Assembly: GCA_036841525.1 (NCBI GenBank)
Contig: DAITVZ010000006.1
Location: 37,413 to 101,412 of the forward strand
Length of the DNA stretch: 64,000 nt
Direction of reading: 5' to 3'
Source of the DNA: JAAYEA01 sp012689325
GTDB taxonomy: Bacteria > Chloroflexota > Anaerolineae > JAAYEA01
A program made the translations under genes and the position numbers. Below the pieces are notes generated by a model, which did not search any database, was not told the DNA's origin, and saw nothing but the letters and a program-made list of their open reading frames with translations. Position 1 is the first letter of the stretch. Every line of letters begins with the position of its first letter. Positions 40,511 through 49,555 of this stretch are shown one piece after another.

Positions 40511-42415
40511 ATGGCAGCAAAGGCAACATTAGCATACGGGCTGTGGCCTTCCCCGCTGACGCCGATCAGCATGTCGCTCCAACGACGACTCTCCGATGTG
40601 CAGTGGGACACGGACGGCCGCACGCTGGTCTGGCAGGAGGGGCGCTCGGATCAGAATCTGCTGGTGGCGCAGACCATGGAGGGCGGTGCGCCACGCGATC
40701 TGACCGAAGGGCAGAACGTGCGAGCCTCTGTGGGCTATGGCGGAGGCGACTTTGCGGTTGCGCACGGTTGCGTGTATTATGTCGACGCCGCCACCAAGGC
40801 GATTCACCGTCTTGCGCCGAGTGGCGGGGCTTCGGCTCCGGTGACGCCCGCCTTTGGCGCAGCGGCAGCTCCGACGGTGTCCCCCGACGAGCGGTGGCTT
40901 CTCTATGTGCACTCGGATCATGAGGTCGACAGCCTGGCCATCGTGGATTCCGAGGGCGCCCTCTGGCCGCAAAAGCTGGCCTTCGGGGCAGACTTTTACA
41001 TGCAGCCCACCTGGCACCCCGATGGGCAGCACATCGCGTGGATCGAGTGGGATCACCCCAACATGCCATGGGACCACGCTCGCCTGGTTGTCGCCGCGCT
41101 CGAGGAGGCTCCGGGCGTGCTTCCTCGGGCCATCGAGGTGAGAGTGCTGCGCGACCAGGGTGGAGTCAGCGTGGCTGAGCCTCAGTTCACCCCGGACGGC
41201 CGTAACCTGATCTATCTGTGCGACCAAGGGGGTTGGTCCAATCTGTGGCGCTACGATCTCGAGAGCGAAGAGCACGTCCAACTGACCTTCGACTCGGCGG
41301 ATATCGGCCTGCCGGCCTGGCGGCAAGGCATTCGCACCCACCAGCTCAGTCCGGATGGCGCCATCGATTTCTACATCCGGTCATCCCGTGGCCAATCCAG
41401 CCTGTGGGCCGCGCCCCTGGGTGGGGGGCCGGCCTATCCGGTCCCATCGCCGCTGGAGCGCTATAGCAACCTGAGCCAGCTTGCGGTCGCCCCGTGCGGA
41501 AGAAGGCTAGCGCTGGTGGCCTCGGGCAACGGCATCCCGCCCCGGGTCGTCAGCCTCGACCTGCAGGACAGCCCCACGGAGCGCATCCATGCCTACAGCT
41601 CTGCCGAGCGCGTCCCCTCCGACGCTTTTTCCACGCCCCAAGCCGTCCAGTGGGCCAGCAGCGATGGAGACGCCATCCACGGCCTGTATTACCCGCCGCA
41701 TAGCCCCGCCTACCAGAGCGGCGGCAGGCCCCCCGCGATCATCTTGGTTCACGGCGGGCCCACTGGGCACGTGAGCGCCGGCTTTAACCCGCAAGCGCAG
41801 TTCTTTGCCATGCGCGGCTTTGCCGTGCTGGCGGTGAACTATCGCGGCAGCTCGGGATACGGGCGCGCCTACATTCAAAAGCTGCGGGGCCAGTGGGGCG
41901 TCTATGACGTCGAGGACGCGGTCGGTGGCGCCCATTTCCTGGCCGATGGCGGGCTGGCTGATCCGCGGCGATTGGTGATCATGGGAGGCAGCGCTGGCGG
42001 CTTTACGGTGCTGCTCGCCCTGGCCAATCATCCTGGCGTGTTTAGGGCCGGCATCTGCATGTACGGGGTAAGCAACCTGTTCACCCTGGCCACCGACACG
42101 CACAAATTCGAGAGCCACTACCTGGATTCCATCGTGGGCCCGCTGCCAGAGGCCGCCGCTCTCTATCGTGAGCGATCCGCCATCTATCGCAGCGATCGCA
42201 TCGTCGACCCCATCGCCATCTTTCAGGGAGACGAGGATCGGGTCGTGCCGCGGGAACAATCCGACTCGATCGTGGCTTCCCTGCGGCAGCGGGGCGTGAC
42301 GCACGAATACCATGTATACCCGGGCGAGGGCCATGGCTGGCGCAAGGCCGAGACCATCGGCCAATTCTACGAGGCGGTCATGCGGTTCCTGCGCAACCAC
42401 GTCGTTTTCAGCTAG
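40511..42415 (+). CDS. S9 family peptidase (acylaminoacyl-peptidase/prolyl oligopeptidase type)
   Basis: This 634-residue serine peptidase has an N-terminal TolB/DPP-IV-like beta-propeller (about 20-370, with repeats such as PTVSPDERWLLYVHSD and PTWHPDGQHIAWIEWD) and a C-terminal alpha/beta-hydrolase domain. The catalytic Ser is in IMGGSAGGFTVLLAL, the Asp in FQGDEDRVVP and the His in YPGEGHGWRK. The oxyanion segment VHGGPTGH is also present. No signal peptide is seen, so it is likely cytoplasmic and trims short peptides or acylated amino acids. AAGGAG precedes the ATG. It is a single gene, divergent from the PTS operon. Confidence 0.93.
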   Translation: MAAKATLAYGLWPSPLTPISMSLQRRLSDVQWDTDGRTLVWQEGRSDQNLLVAQTMEGGAPRDLTEGQNVRASVGYGGGDFAVAHGCVYYVDAATKAIHRLAPSGGASAPVTPAFGAAAAPTVSPDERWLLYVHSDHEVDSLAIVDSEGALWPQKLAFGADFYMQPTWHPDGQHIAWIEWDHPNMPWDHARLVVAALEEAPGVLPRAIEVRVLRDQGGVSVAEPQFTPDGRNLIYLCDQGGWSNLWRYDLESEEHVQLTFDSADIGLPAWRQGIRTHQLSPDGAIDFYIRSSRGQSSLWAAPLGGGPAYPVPSPLERYSNLSQLAVAPCGRRLALVASGNGIPPRVVSLDLQDSPTERIHAYSSAERVPSDAFSTPQAVQWASSDGDAIHGLYYPPHSPAYQSGGRPPAIILVHGGPTGHVSAGFNPQAQFFAMRGFAVLAVNYRGSSGYGRAYIQKLRGQWGVYDVEDAVGGAHFLADGGLADPRRLVIMGGSAGGFTVLLALANHPGVFRAGICMYGVSNLFTLATDTHKFESHYLDSIVGPLPEAAALYRERSAIYRSDRIVDPIAIFQGDEDRVVPREQSDSIVASLRQRGVTHEYHVYPGEGHGWRKAETIGQFYEAVMRFLRNHVVFS

Positions 42416-42490
42416 ACGGAGCGCACGATGAAGGCGAACCCACCTGTGGCCGTGGCCCTGCGGGGCCTGTGCTAGAGTGAGCCGCAGACG

Positions 42491-43867
42491 CTACAACTCG
42501 CCGCGCAGGATGACAGAGAGAGGGTGGCTCAGGCGATAGCGCCAGACATCTCTGCCCTTGGCGCCATAGCGGGCCTCCAGCCAACGAGCATCCGGGAAGA
42601 GCACCTTCAGGCCGATCCAGGGAGCGCGCTGTGGCTCGTCCAAAAGGAGCAGCTGCAACAGGAACTTGGCCCAGCCTCTGATCTCGGCCGTGGGGAACCC
42701 GCCCCGCGCGCCCGACAGCAGGCGCGCCAGGATCCTCCTGCGCCACCTGGATGGGGCCAGCGCGGACAACACTTCCGGCGGGACGGGGGTCCCCAGCCAC
42801 CGCGCGCACCCCCAAAGAACCGCGTACAGGGCAACGCGCGCTCGGGCCCGCGCCGCCAAGCTCACCAGCCCGGCATCCACCATCCGCTGCCCCTCCAACC
42901 GCCACAACCGATCAATATCGACCAGTTGCCTGAAGCTGCCTTGCCCGAACTTGTGTTTCAGCAAGTGGAGCGCCAGGTGGAGCAGTTGGTACTCGGGGGA
43001 GAGCCTTCGCAGCGCGCAGGAGCCGAGGGCCCATCGCTCCGAAGCGGACCATACGTCCTGCAGATCCAGGGACACGGTGCGCCTGATCCACTCCGAATTG
43101 GTCAACCGCCAGTGCAGATCGAGCATCCACGTCATGCCGCCTGATCGGCGGCAGTGTTCCGCTGACCCGCCGTACTCGCGCAGAAACGCGGGGGGCCGCC
43201 GTGTTGGATCGAGGGCCGAGCCCCGATATCCGAGGGCGGAGAGCGCTGCCTCGGCAGCTTCGACCTCTTCTGGCCGGACCATCAGGTCGATATCGCCCAT
43301 CGGGCGCAAGGACAGGTCCCGGTAGAGCATGGGGGTGAGCGCCAGCCCCTTCAGGGCGATGGGCTCGATACCCACAGCGGCCCAGGCTTCGAGTACCCTT
43401 TCGGCCTCGACCATCAACCCAGCGTTCTGCTCGGCGGTGTGAGCGCGGGCCCGTTGCAGCCGCAGCCGCGCGCTGGCCGGGAGGCGGTCCAGCCAGCCCG
43501 CCTTGCTCAATGTGGCGTGCAGCAGCGGCCCCACCCCATGAAAGAGCGCCCTCGCCGTTACGCATTCCCACTCGACATTATGTAGAGCTACAGCCCCCCC
43601 CTCTGGCCTGGCGCCGAGCAGATCGAGCAGCCAAAGGTCGGCGTCCGCTTCCACGGCCCTCTCCGTCTCAAGCTTCCGGGTGATGGTGCGGGCCAGTTGG
43701 CGAGCCTCGCCGCGCGGCAGCCTCTGCCGTCGAGCCAGGAACCGGGACAGTCTCCCCCAGCCAGCGTCGGGGTGCCCCCGCAGATAGGCGGCTACCTCGG
43801 TAAGGTCGAAAGGTCCGTCGGGCGGGTCTTGCTCAGACAGTGCATGCCTCCGTGTCTTCTCTGCCAT
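42491..43867 (-). CDS. Nucleotidyltransferase family protein (PF14907-like)
   Basis: This 458-residue protein has the nucleotidyltransferase signature of the PF14907 family: IEPIALKGLALTPMLYRDLSLRPMGDIDLMVRPEEV near residues 165-200, with the D-x-D pair that binds metal. A helical region precedes it. Such proteins are frequent in peptide natural-product clusters, including some lasso peptide loci, but their role is poorly known. Here it is the last gene of a minus-strand unit with a radical SAM enzyme, which it overlaps by 35 bp. The start is uncertain: the ATG at 43867 or a GTG at 43876, neither with a strong ribosome site. Confidence 0.8.
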   Translation of the reverse strand: MAEKTRRHALSEQDPPDGPFDLTEVAAYLRGHPDAGWGRLSRFLARRQRLPRGEARQLARTITRKLETERAVEADADLWLLDLLGARPEGGAVALHNVEWECVTARALFHGVGPLLHATLSKAGWLDRLPASARLRLQRARAHTAEQNAGLMVEAERVLEAWAAVGIEPIALKGLALTPMLYRDLSLRPMGDIDLMVRPEEVEAAEAALSALGYRGSALDPTRRPPAFLREYGGSAEHCRRSGGMTWMLDLHWRLTNSEWIRRTVSLDLQDVWSASERWALGSCALRRLSPEYQLLHLALHLLKHKFGQGSFRQLVDIDRLWRLEGQRMVDAGLVSLAARARARVALYAVLWGCARWLGTPVPPEVLSALAPSRWRRRILARLLSGARGGFPTAEIRGWAKFLLQLLLLDEPQRAPWIGLKVLFPDARWLEARYGAKGRDVWRYRLSHPLSVILRGEL

Positions 43868-45122
43868 GCGCGTCACCAAGGACTTGGCTGGCGTACCGCC
43901 GAATGCTCAGGTTGCGAGCCACCACACGACATTCGGACTCGCAGGGGTCATAGATGCTGCCGGTTGCGGCATAGTTGGTGGCGAAACAGCCGCCGGAGCA
44001 GCTATCGGCCAGCTCGCAGGTCATGCAGCGCGTGTTCCGCTTGGCCCACATGCCGATCAGCTCCGCCCGCGCCCCTGTCTCGGTGATGCCACGCGCCAAG
44101 TCTCCCAGCTTGTAGATGCCGTCCAGGTCGTTCAGGCCCAGCATCTTGGAGCAGGCATGGATGTCGCCGTTGCAGGCGACGGTGATGGAGTGTCGGCCAG
44201 CCTGGCAGCCCCAAACCCCCACCTTGTCGCGGAGGTTTTCCAGCTCTCGCAAGAGATCGATGCGCAGGTTCGCCCCCTTGGCGAGCGCCTCCCTGTGCTC
44301 ATCGACGACCTGGCGCATCTGCGCCTCGTAGACCTCTAGGCCCTCGTCCGACCAGTCGATGCCGCTGGCCGGCCCAATGATGAAATAGTTGAATCCGTGT
44401 TCCACCAGGAAACGGACATTCGCCGCGATCTCGCCCACCGCATCGGGGGTCACGGTCATGCGCGCGCCCATCCACGGCTGATACCGCTTCATGAGCGGCA
44501 GCCGATCCATGATCATCTGAAACGACCCCTGGCCACCCGCCGTCTTGCGGTGGCGATCTTGGGTCTCCTGCGCCCCATCCAGGCTGAGCAGGATCATCAT
44601 CCGGTGCTGCGCGCAGAACGCCAGCGACTCCTCGGTGAGCAGCGTCCCGTTGGTGGTCACGCTGAACTTGGCGTGCTTGCCTTGGGCCTTGCCCAACTCG
44701 GTCGCATACTCGACCACCCGACGCATCACGTCAAAACGGAGAAAGGGCTCGCCGCCCATGAAGAATATGGAGAGGTCCTTCTGGTCCCTGGACTCGCGGA
44801 ACAGCAGGTCCACCGCCTGACGCGCCGTGTCCCAGGACATGGAACCCAGGGCGTTCTTGCCCTCGACGAAGCAATAGTCGCAGCGCAGGTTGCAGTTCTC
44901 GGTGAGGAACAGCTCGATGCGGCTGATCGGCGGGAAGAAGCGATCCTGCCACTTCCGGCTGACCGCCTCCGCCACGGCCAGCGCATCCGCCTCCCCAAGC
45001 TGGCAGTCCCTCATGAGGAGAGGCGCCACATCGCGCAACGTGGCGATCTGGCCAGCCTTCACTGCCTCGCCAATGACGCGCGCGATGGTCTCGAGCATCG
45101 AGGAGCTCACGTTGTCACTCAC
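43833..45122 (-). CDS. Radical SAM/SPASM domain protein (peptide-maturase type)
   Basis: This 429-residue enzyme uses S-adenosylmethionine radical chemistry. The CxxxCxxC motif is at Cys77, Cys81 and Cys84 (ENCNLRCDYCF). MGGEPFLRFD and TTNGTLL follow. The C-terminal SPASM region has many Cys (CQAGRHSITVACNGDIHACSKM and CMTCELADSCSGGC...CESEC) for auxiliary 4Fe-4S clusters, as in PqqE and SCIFF-type maturases. About 65 N-terminal residues form a separate small helical domain. The start is GTG at 45122 with AGGA eight bases upstream. It follows the HPrK-like gene by 20 bp. No precursor peptide was found nearby, so its substrate is unknown. Confidence 0.88.
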   Translation of the reverse strand: MSDNVSSSMLETIARVIGEAVKAGQIATLRDVAPLLMRDCQLGEADALAVAEAVSRKWQDRFFPPISRIELFLTENCNLRCDYCFVEGKNALGSMSWDTARQAVDLLFRESRDQKDLSIFFMGGEPFLRFDVMRRVVEYATELGKAQGKHAKFSVTTNGTLLTEESLAFCAQHRMMILLSLDGAQETQDRHRKTAGGQGSFQMIMDRLPLMKRYQPWMGARMTVTPDAVGEIAANVRFLVEHGFNYFIIGPASGIDWSDEGLEVYEAQMRQVVDEHREALAKGANLRIDLLRELENLRDKVGVWGCQAGRHSITVACNGDIHACSKMLGLNDLDGIYKLGDLARGITETGARAELIGMWAKRNTRCMTCELADSCSGGCFATNYAATGSIYDPCESECRVVARNLSIRRYASQVLGDAHGREDTEACTV

Positions 45123-45142
45123 CTTGTTGTCCTTTCTATCCG

Positions 45143-46189
45143 TCAACCGCCGCGCACCCGGCTGGTCCGGACATCGCAGGGCTCGCGGGAGCTCAGAAGC
45201 TCCTGTATCCGCGAGGCAAGCAGCTTCAGCTCCTCGCGCTCCTCCGCCTCGCGGCCAGTGGTCTCCTGCGGATCGCTGCTGGCGAGATCCTTGAGCACGG
45301 CATGGTTGGCGCCTATTGGGCCCAGCCTGAGCGCATGGCAGCCAGCGTTCTCCACTAGGTTGGTCAGTGTCTTCACCGCTGCTTTTTTCCACGCAGCGCT
45401 GGTCTGATACACGATCGCCGAGGCTGATAGCCGCCCCAACGCCTCGGCCTTGGATAGATGCGCCAGGCTCGCGTTTTCGGCAAAGCCTTCGAGAACGATA
45501 ATGTGCCGCACCGGGGCCGCCTCGCCTAAAGATAGCGCCGCGCGCGGGTCGAGCAGGCGCCTCTCAGCGCCTTCGTCATCGAGAAAGGCAGCCTCGGACA
45601 ACCCCGGAGCCACAAGGCCGTCCAGCAGCAGGCTCGCCGCCTCCTGGCTGATCTGCAGCGGGCGAGGATAGGGCAGGACCTGCCCGGTCGAGAGGCAGAT
45701 CGGCGCGAACTCGTCCGACAGATAGTCGCATCCATGAATCGCCAGTTCCAGCGCCAGCGTGGACTTGCCCTGGCCGCTGTCTCCCGGCAGCAGCAGCCCC
45801 TGTCCGCCGATGGATACAGCAGCGCTGTGCAAGGGCAGCAGTCGGGCGCTCGCGGACCATAGCTGGGCGTGCATCATGCTGAACAGGTAGGAAAAGGCGA
45901 CCTGCCACCACGGCGATTGGATGGAACGGCCGGCGCAATTGACCACGCGATAGCCTCTCCGCCCATCCCCAAGGACATAGAGCGGCGCCAGGGAAACCTC
46001 GTTCAGCGGTTGGTCCTGCCAGAAGGTAGCCAGAAATGGCCGAATCCGTTCGGCCGCCTCCTCGCTCTCGCAGCAGATGGAAAAGCTGGCGCCAACGACG
46101 CGGTATCGGTCTTGATGGATGCAGCGCTCCCGGCACGTGGATAGGAGCTCCAGGTCCGGGTTGTTGCGGACACGCGTCGCCTCTGCCAA
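45143..46189 (-). CDS. HPr kinase-like P-loop ATPase
   Basis: This 348-residue protein has an N-terminal region of unknown fold and an HPrK-type P-loop, LLLPGDSGQGKSTLAL (P-loop about 136-143), preceded by LPLHSAAVSIGG. CDYLSDEFAPI lies where HPrK has an acidic motif. It is not the classical regulator HPrK, which has a different N-terminal domain. It resembles HPrK-like serine kinases found in ribosomal-peptide clusters. The start is a TTG at 46189 with AAGGA five bases upstream, because no ATG fits. It lies between a HlyD-like stub and the radical SAM gene. Its substrate is not known. Confidence 0.78.
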   Translation of the reverse strand: MAEATRVRNNPDLELLSTCRERCIHQDRYRVVGASFSICCESEEAAERIRPFLATFWQDQPLNEVSLAPLYVLGDGRRGYRVVNCAGRSIQSPWWQVAFSYLFSMMHAQLWSASARLLPLHSAAVSIGGQGLLLPGDSGQGKSTLALELAIHGCDYLSDEFAPICLSTGQVLPYPRPLQISQEAASLLLDGLVAPGLSEAAFLDDEGAERRLLDPRAALSLGEAAPVRHIIVLEGFAENASLAHLSKAEALGRLSASAIVYQTSAAWKKAAVKTLTNLVENAGCHALRLGPIGANHAVLKDLASSDPQETTGREAEEREELKLLASRIQELLSSREPCDVRTSRVRGG

Positions 46190-46215
46190 GGCTATCCTTC
46201 CTTCCCTGGTCGATT

Positions 46216-46686
46216 CTAGCCGCCGAGCAAGAGCAGCAGCAGCCTGCGCGTGCGGGCCTGCACGGTGACCTTGGTTGGCTGGCCTGACGTCAGGAGCCGC
46301 TTCACCTCCGCGCAAGAGCCCTCCGCACCCCGCGTCAGGTCGACGGTAGCGACGGCAACACCACCGTCCGCCCGGATGGCCGCCACCTGCCCGTCACATG
46401 CGAACTGCGACAAGCCATCCTGCGCGTCTACGCTCAACGCCACCGGGCGGCCCGCCTCCAGCTTGTCGATGTCGCGCGGCCCCACGTTCACCATCACCAG
46501 ACCGGTCGCAGGCTCCACCTGCGCCTGTCCGACAACAGTGTCCTTGACCCGGGTGCCCCATAGCACGGCAGCGAGCACGACGACCAGCAGAACTTGGAGC
46601 GCCACCACCAGGAGCAGCGCCAGCCACCTCCTGCCCAGGAGCCTGCGGAACAGCGCGGCTTCCCACCCGCGAGCGCTATCGGACAT
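46216..46686 (-). CDS. Short HlyD-like membrane fusion protein
   Basis: This 156-residue protein has one membrane segment (about 20-45) followed by a beta-rich domain with VVGQAQVEPATGLVMVNV and RPVALSVDA, reminiscent of HlyD/efflux adaptor proteins. It is far shorter than normal HlyD (about 400) and lacks the coiled-coil hairpin, so it may be a reduced adaptor or an accessory domain for the ABC exporter. GGAGGAGG lies six bases before the ATG. It overlaps the end of that exporter gene by 11 bp. Function as an adaptor is an inference. Confidence 0.6.
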   Translation of the reverse strand: MSDSARGWEAALFRRLLGRRWLALLLVVALQVLLVVVLAAVLWGTRVKDTVVGQAQVEPATGLVMVNVGPRDIDKLEAGRPVALSVDAQDGLSQFACDGQVAAIRADGGVAVATVDLTRGAEGSCAEVKRLLTSGQPTKVTVQARTRRLLLLLLGG

Positions 46687-48463
46687 GGGATGCCTCCTCC
46701 GCTTGTGCGATTCCCGCCTTTCCCGCGCCGCTCTCCAACTGGTCCACAAACAGCTCGTAGTAGGCGCCGCGGGCGGCCAGCAGCGCCTCATGGGTGCCGG
46801 TCTCCACCATGCGCCCGTCCTGCAGCACCAGGATCCGGTCAGCGTGCCGAACAGTGGAGAGCCGATGCGAGGCGATGAGGACCGTGCATGACCGGCCCCA
46901 CGAGGCAAGGCCCTCCAGGATGCGCTGCTCCGAGGTCGAGCTGATGGACGACATGGCCTCATCGAGGACCAGAATCCTGGGCTGCTTGACCAGGGCCCTG
47001 GCGATGGCGATGCGCTGCTTCTGCCCCGCCGAAAGGTTGCAGCCTTCCTCGCCAATCACCGTCTCGTACCCGCGCGGCAGCTCGTTGATGAACGAGTGGG
47101 CATCGGCCAGCCTGGCGGCTTCCTGCGCTTCCTCGTCCGTGCCCCCGGGCCTGCCAAAGAGGATATTTGCCCGAATCGAATCGTTGAGCAACATCGGGTC
47201 CTGCAGCGCGACGCCGATCTGCTCGCGCAGCGAGCGCTGGGTCACCTGGCGCACGTCGTGGCCATCCACCAGGATCTGCCCAGCCCAAGGATCGTAGAAC
47301 CGCAGCAAGAGGCTGATGATGCTGGTCTTGCCGGCGCCGCTGGGGCCCACAATGGCCACGGTCTCGCCTGCCCGAGCGGAAAAGTCGATGTCCGCCAACA
47401 CCGCCTTGCCCGAGTCGTAGCCAAAGGTCACCTTCTGCCAGCGGACTTCGCCCCGCGGATTCTCCAGGGGCACGGCGTCGGGGGCGTCGGCGATTTCTAT
47501 AGGGGCGTCCATGGTCTCCAGGAGCCGGTCGATAGAGACCAGGTGCACAACGATGCCCGCATATATGCCGCCCAAGGACTTGAGGATATTCAGCAACTGC
47601 ACGAGATAGAGGCTGAGGGCGATCAGAGTGCCGAGGGACAGATCGCCGCGGATAAGCTGGTAGCCCAAGTAGTAAGAGAGTCCCGTAATCACCAGGGTGT
47701 TGAGCACGCTGCCCGTGATGTTGGCATAGATAGTCATCCGGGTTCGCTCCAGGCCCAGGCGTAGCCGCTCCACCAGCCGTCGCACGTACCGATGCACCTC
47801 GGCCCTCTCCCGGCCAAAGGCTTTGATCAGCCGCGTGTGCGAGATGGCCTGCTGCAGCTCCGCCGAGATGACCTGGGATTTCTCGACCACTCGCCGAAAG
47901 ATCGCCCGCTGCTTGTTGCCGAAATAGTGCGCGTGCAGGTAGAAAAGGGGGGCCACGGCCAGGATGAGGAGAGTCAAGCGCCAGTGCAGCCACAGGCTGA
48001 TCGCCAGCAGCCCCACCAACTGCACGGCGGTCACCAACACCGAGGGAATCGTCGAGACAACCAGCGCTGCGACGCCCTGGATGTCGGCATCGCTGCGATA
48101 CATCTGCTCACCGGTGGACCGCGTCTGGAAGAAACGCAACGAGAGCTTGTGGAGATGCCGATAGTAGTGGCGCTTGATGTCCAGGTCCACCATCTGCTGG
48201 ACGTAGGTTTCGAGGTATTGCCTGATCACGCCCAATAGGCCCGTCACGAGCCAGATAACGCCGCCCGCGATCACCAACGCATTGTAGACGGACAGGTCCC
48301 GGGTGTTATAGGCATAGTCGACGGTCAGCCGCGCGAGGAACGGCGTGGCCAGGCCCAGGAGAGCAGAGAAGAACCGTCCAGCAAGGAGGGCCACCTCCTT
48401 GTCCAGATAGGGCAAGAGGTAGCGTCCGAAACGAATGACCTGGCGCACCCTGGTCTGGAACAA
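46676..48463 (-). CDS. ABC exporter (fused permease and ATPase), slightly degenerate ATPase motifs
   Basis: This 595-residue half-transporter has a six-helix membrane domain followed by a nucleotide-binding domain. Walker A is GPSGAGKTS and Walker B ILVLDEAMSS. The signature reads LSAGQKQR instead of LSGGQ. The D-loop after Walker B reads SSISST and lacks the usual Asp. The H-loop is ASHRLS. The start is TTG at 48463 with GGAGGG seven bases upstream; the frame stays open to 48538. It is the first gene of the unit with the HlyD-like stub, HPrK-like, radical SAM and nucleotidyltransferase genes, and probably exports their product. Confidence 0.88.
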   Translation of the reverse strand: MFQTRVRQVIRFGRYLLPYLDKEVALLAGRFFSALLGLATPFLARLTVDYAYNTRDLSVYNALVIAGGVIWLVTGLLGVIRQYLETYVQQMVDLDIKRHYYRHLHKLSLRFFQTRSTGEQMYRSDADIQGVAALVVSTIPSVLVTAVQLVGLLAISLWLHWRLTLLILAVAPLFYLHAHYFGNKQRAIFRRVVEKSQVISAELQQAISHTRLIKAFGRERAEVHRYVRRLVERLRLGLERTRMTIYANITGSVLNTLVITGLSYYLGYQLIRGDLSLGTLIALSLYLVQLLNILKSLGGIYAGIVVHLVSIDRLLETMDAPIEIADAPDAVPLENPRGEVRWQKVTFGYDSGKAVLADIDFSARAGETVAIVGPSGAGKTSIISLLLRFYDPWAGQILVDGHDVRQVTQRSLREQIGVALQDPMLLNDSIRANILFGRPGGTDEEAQEAARLADAHSFINELPRGYETVIGEEGCNLSAGQKQRIAIARALVKQPRILVLDEAMSSISSTSEQRILEGLASWGRSCTVLIASHRLSTVRHADRILVLQDGRMVETGTHEALLAARGAYYELFVDQLESGAGKAGIAQAEEASHVR

Positions 48464-48489
48464 AGTCTCACCCTCCCTCAAGATGCACC

Positions 48490-48519
48490 ATTCTACCAGC
48501 AATCGTCGCGCGCGTCCAA
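48490..48519 (-). promoter_or_regulatory. Promoter of the exporter/radical SAM operon
   Basis: On the minus strand a -35 TTGGAC (48519-48514) and a -10 TAGAAT with an extended TG (48495-48490) have an 18-bp spacer, ending 27 bp ahead of the TTG start. It lies just beside the divergent PfkB-type promoter. Confidence 0.5.
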
Positions 48520-48520
48520 G

Positions 48521-48548
48521 TTGGCGAATCAGCAACACCGTCTATACT
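48521..48548 (+). promoter_or_regulatory. Promoter of the PfkB-family kinase gene
   Basis: A -35 TTGGCG (48521-48526) and a -10 TATACT (48543-48548) have a 16-bp spacer, ending 42 bp before the ATG at 48590. Confidence 0.5.
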
Positions 48549-48589
48549 GCAGGTGCAGACGATTCTCCGCGCGAGGTGGAAACTGGATC

Positions 48590-49537
48590 ATGAGCACGCC
48601 TGAGGTGATTTCCCTGGGCAACATGCTGGTGGAGGTGATGCGGCCGGAGCTGGACGAGCCGCTGGATCAGCCAGGCTCGTTCGTGGGCCCTTTCCCTAGC
48701 GGCGATACGCCCATCTATGTGGACACCGTCGCCAGGCTGGGGCACTCCGCTGGCTTTATCGGCTGCGTCGGGCTGGATGATTTCGGCGAGTGCCTGTTGC
48801 AGCGGCTGCGCGGGGACGGCGTCGACGTCTCGCAGGTGCAGGTGCTCAAGGAGCATACCACGGGAGTCGCTTTCGTCGCCTACTTTCGCGACGGGAGCCG
48901 CCGGTTCCTCTACCACTGGCGCCATGCCGCCGCCGGGCAGCTCGCGCCCGAGCATGTGGACGGGGCCTACCTGGCCTCAGCCAAGTGGCTTCATCTGACC
49001 GGCTGCAACCTCGCCGTAAACGAGTCCGCGCGGGAGGCGTGCCTTCGCGCCTTGGCCTACATGCCCGCCGACGCGTGGGTCAGCTTTGACCCCAACATCC
49101 GGCCAGAGGTTCTCAGCGTGGCCGAGATTCGTTCCCTCTGCCAGCCGGTGCTGCAGCGAGCCAACGTGTTTCTGCCCAGCGCCGGTGAGGCGGCCATGTT
49201 CACAGGCGAGGCCACCGACGAAGCGGGCTGTCGCCGGCTGGCCGCGGAGGGCAAGTTGGTCGTGCTCAAGCAGGGCCCCCGCGGATGCCGGCTCTTCGCC
49301 GAGGGCCGCGAGGTCGCCGTGGCAGGCTTGCACGTGAACGAGGTGGACCCCACCGGCGCGGGAGATAGCTTTGGCGCTGCGATCACGGTGGCCTTGCTGG
49401 AGGGAATGGGCCTGGAGGAAGCTGGCCGTTTCGCCAACGCGGTGGGAGCGCTGGCCGTCACAAGAAAAGGGCCCATGGAAGGCGCCCCGACCCGCCAGCA
49501 GGTGAGAGAGCTGCTGGCCAGTCAGGGCGCCCGCTGA
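48590..49537 (+). CDS. PfkB-family sugar kinase
   Basis: This 315-residue ribokinase/fructokinase-like kinase has the sugar-site motif GGDTPIYV-like (SGDTPIYVDTVARLG) near residue 38. The ATP/catalytic motif VDPTGAGDSFGAAITVAL with the base Asp lies near residue 255. It probably phosphorylates a sugar such as 2-keto-3-deoxygluconate or fructose; the substrate is not determined. The start is an ATG following GAGGTGG. It lies between two minus-strand ABC exporter genes with its own promoter and may be unrelated to them. Confidence 0.9.
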   Translation: MSTPEVISLGNMLVEVMRPELDEPLDQPGSFVGPFPSGDTPIYVDTVARLGHSAGFIGCVGLDDFGECLLQRLRGDGVDVSQVQVLKEHTTGVAFVAYFRDGSRRFLYHWRHAAAGQLAPEHVDGAYLASAKWLHLTGCNLAVNESAREACLRALAYMPADAWVSFDPNIRPEVLSVAEIRSLCQPVLQRANVFLPSAGEAAMFTGEATDEAGCRRLAAEGKLVVLKQGPRGCRLFAEGREVAVAGLHVNEVDPTGAGDSFGAAITVALLEGMGLEEAGRFANAVGALAVTRKGPMEGAPTRQQVRELLASQGAR

Positions 49538-49555
49538 TAGTCCGGCGAGTCGCCT

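Noticed and set aside
42428..42475. A possible 15-codon small gene (GGAG before ATG, ending in Cys) between the S9 peptidase and nucleotidyltransferase genes, considered as a precursor peptide
   Set aside because: Too short for a leader and core, on the opposite strand to the radical SAM unit, and partly a hairpin-forming GC repeat.
45143..46189. Classical HPr kinase/phosphorylase regulating the PTS in the window
   Set aside because: The P-loop is similar, but the N-terminal domain differs from HPrK. Its operon is with radical SAM and export genes, and no HPr gene is present.
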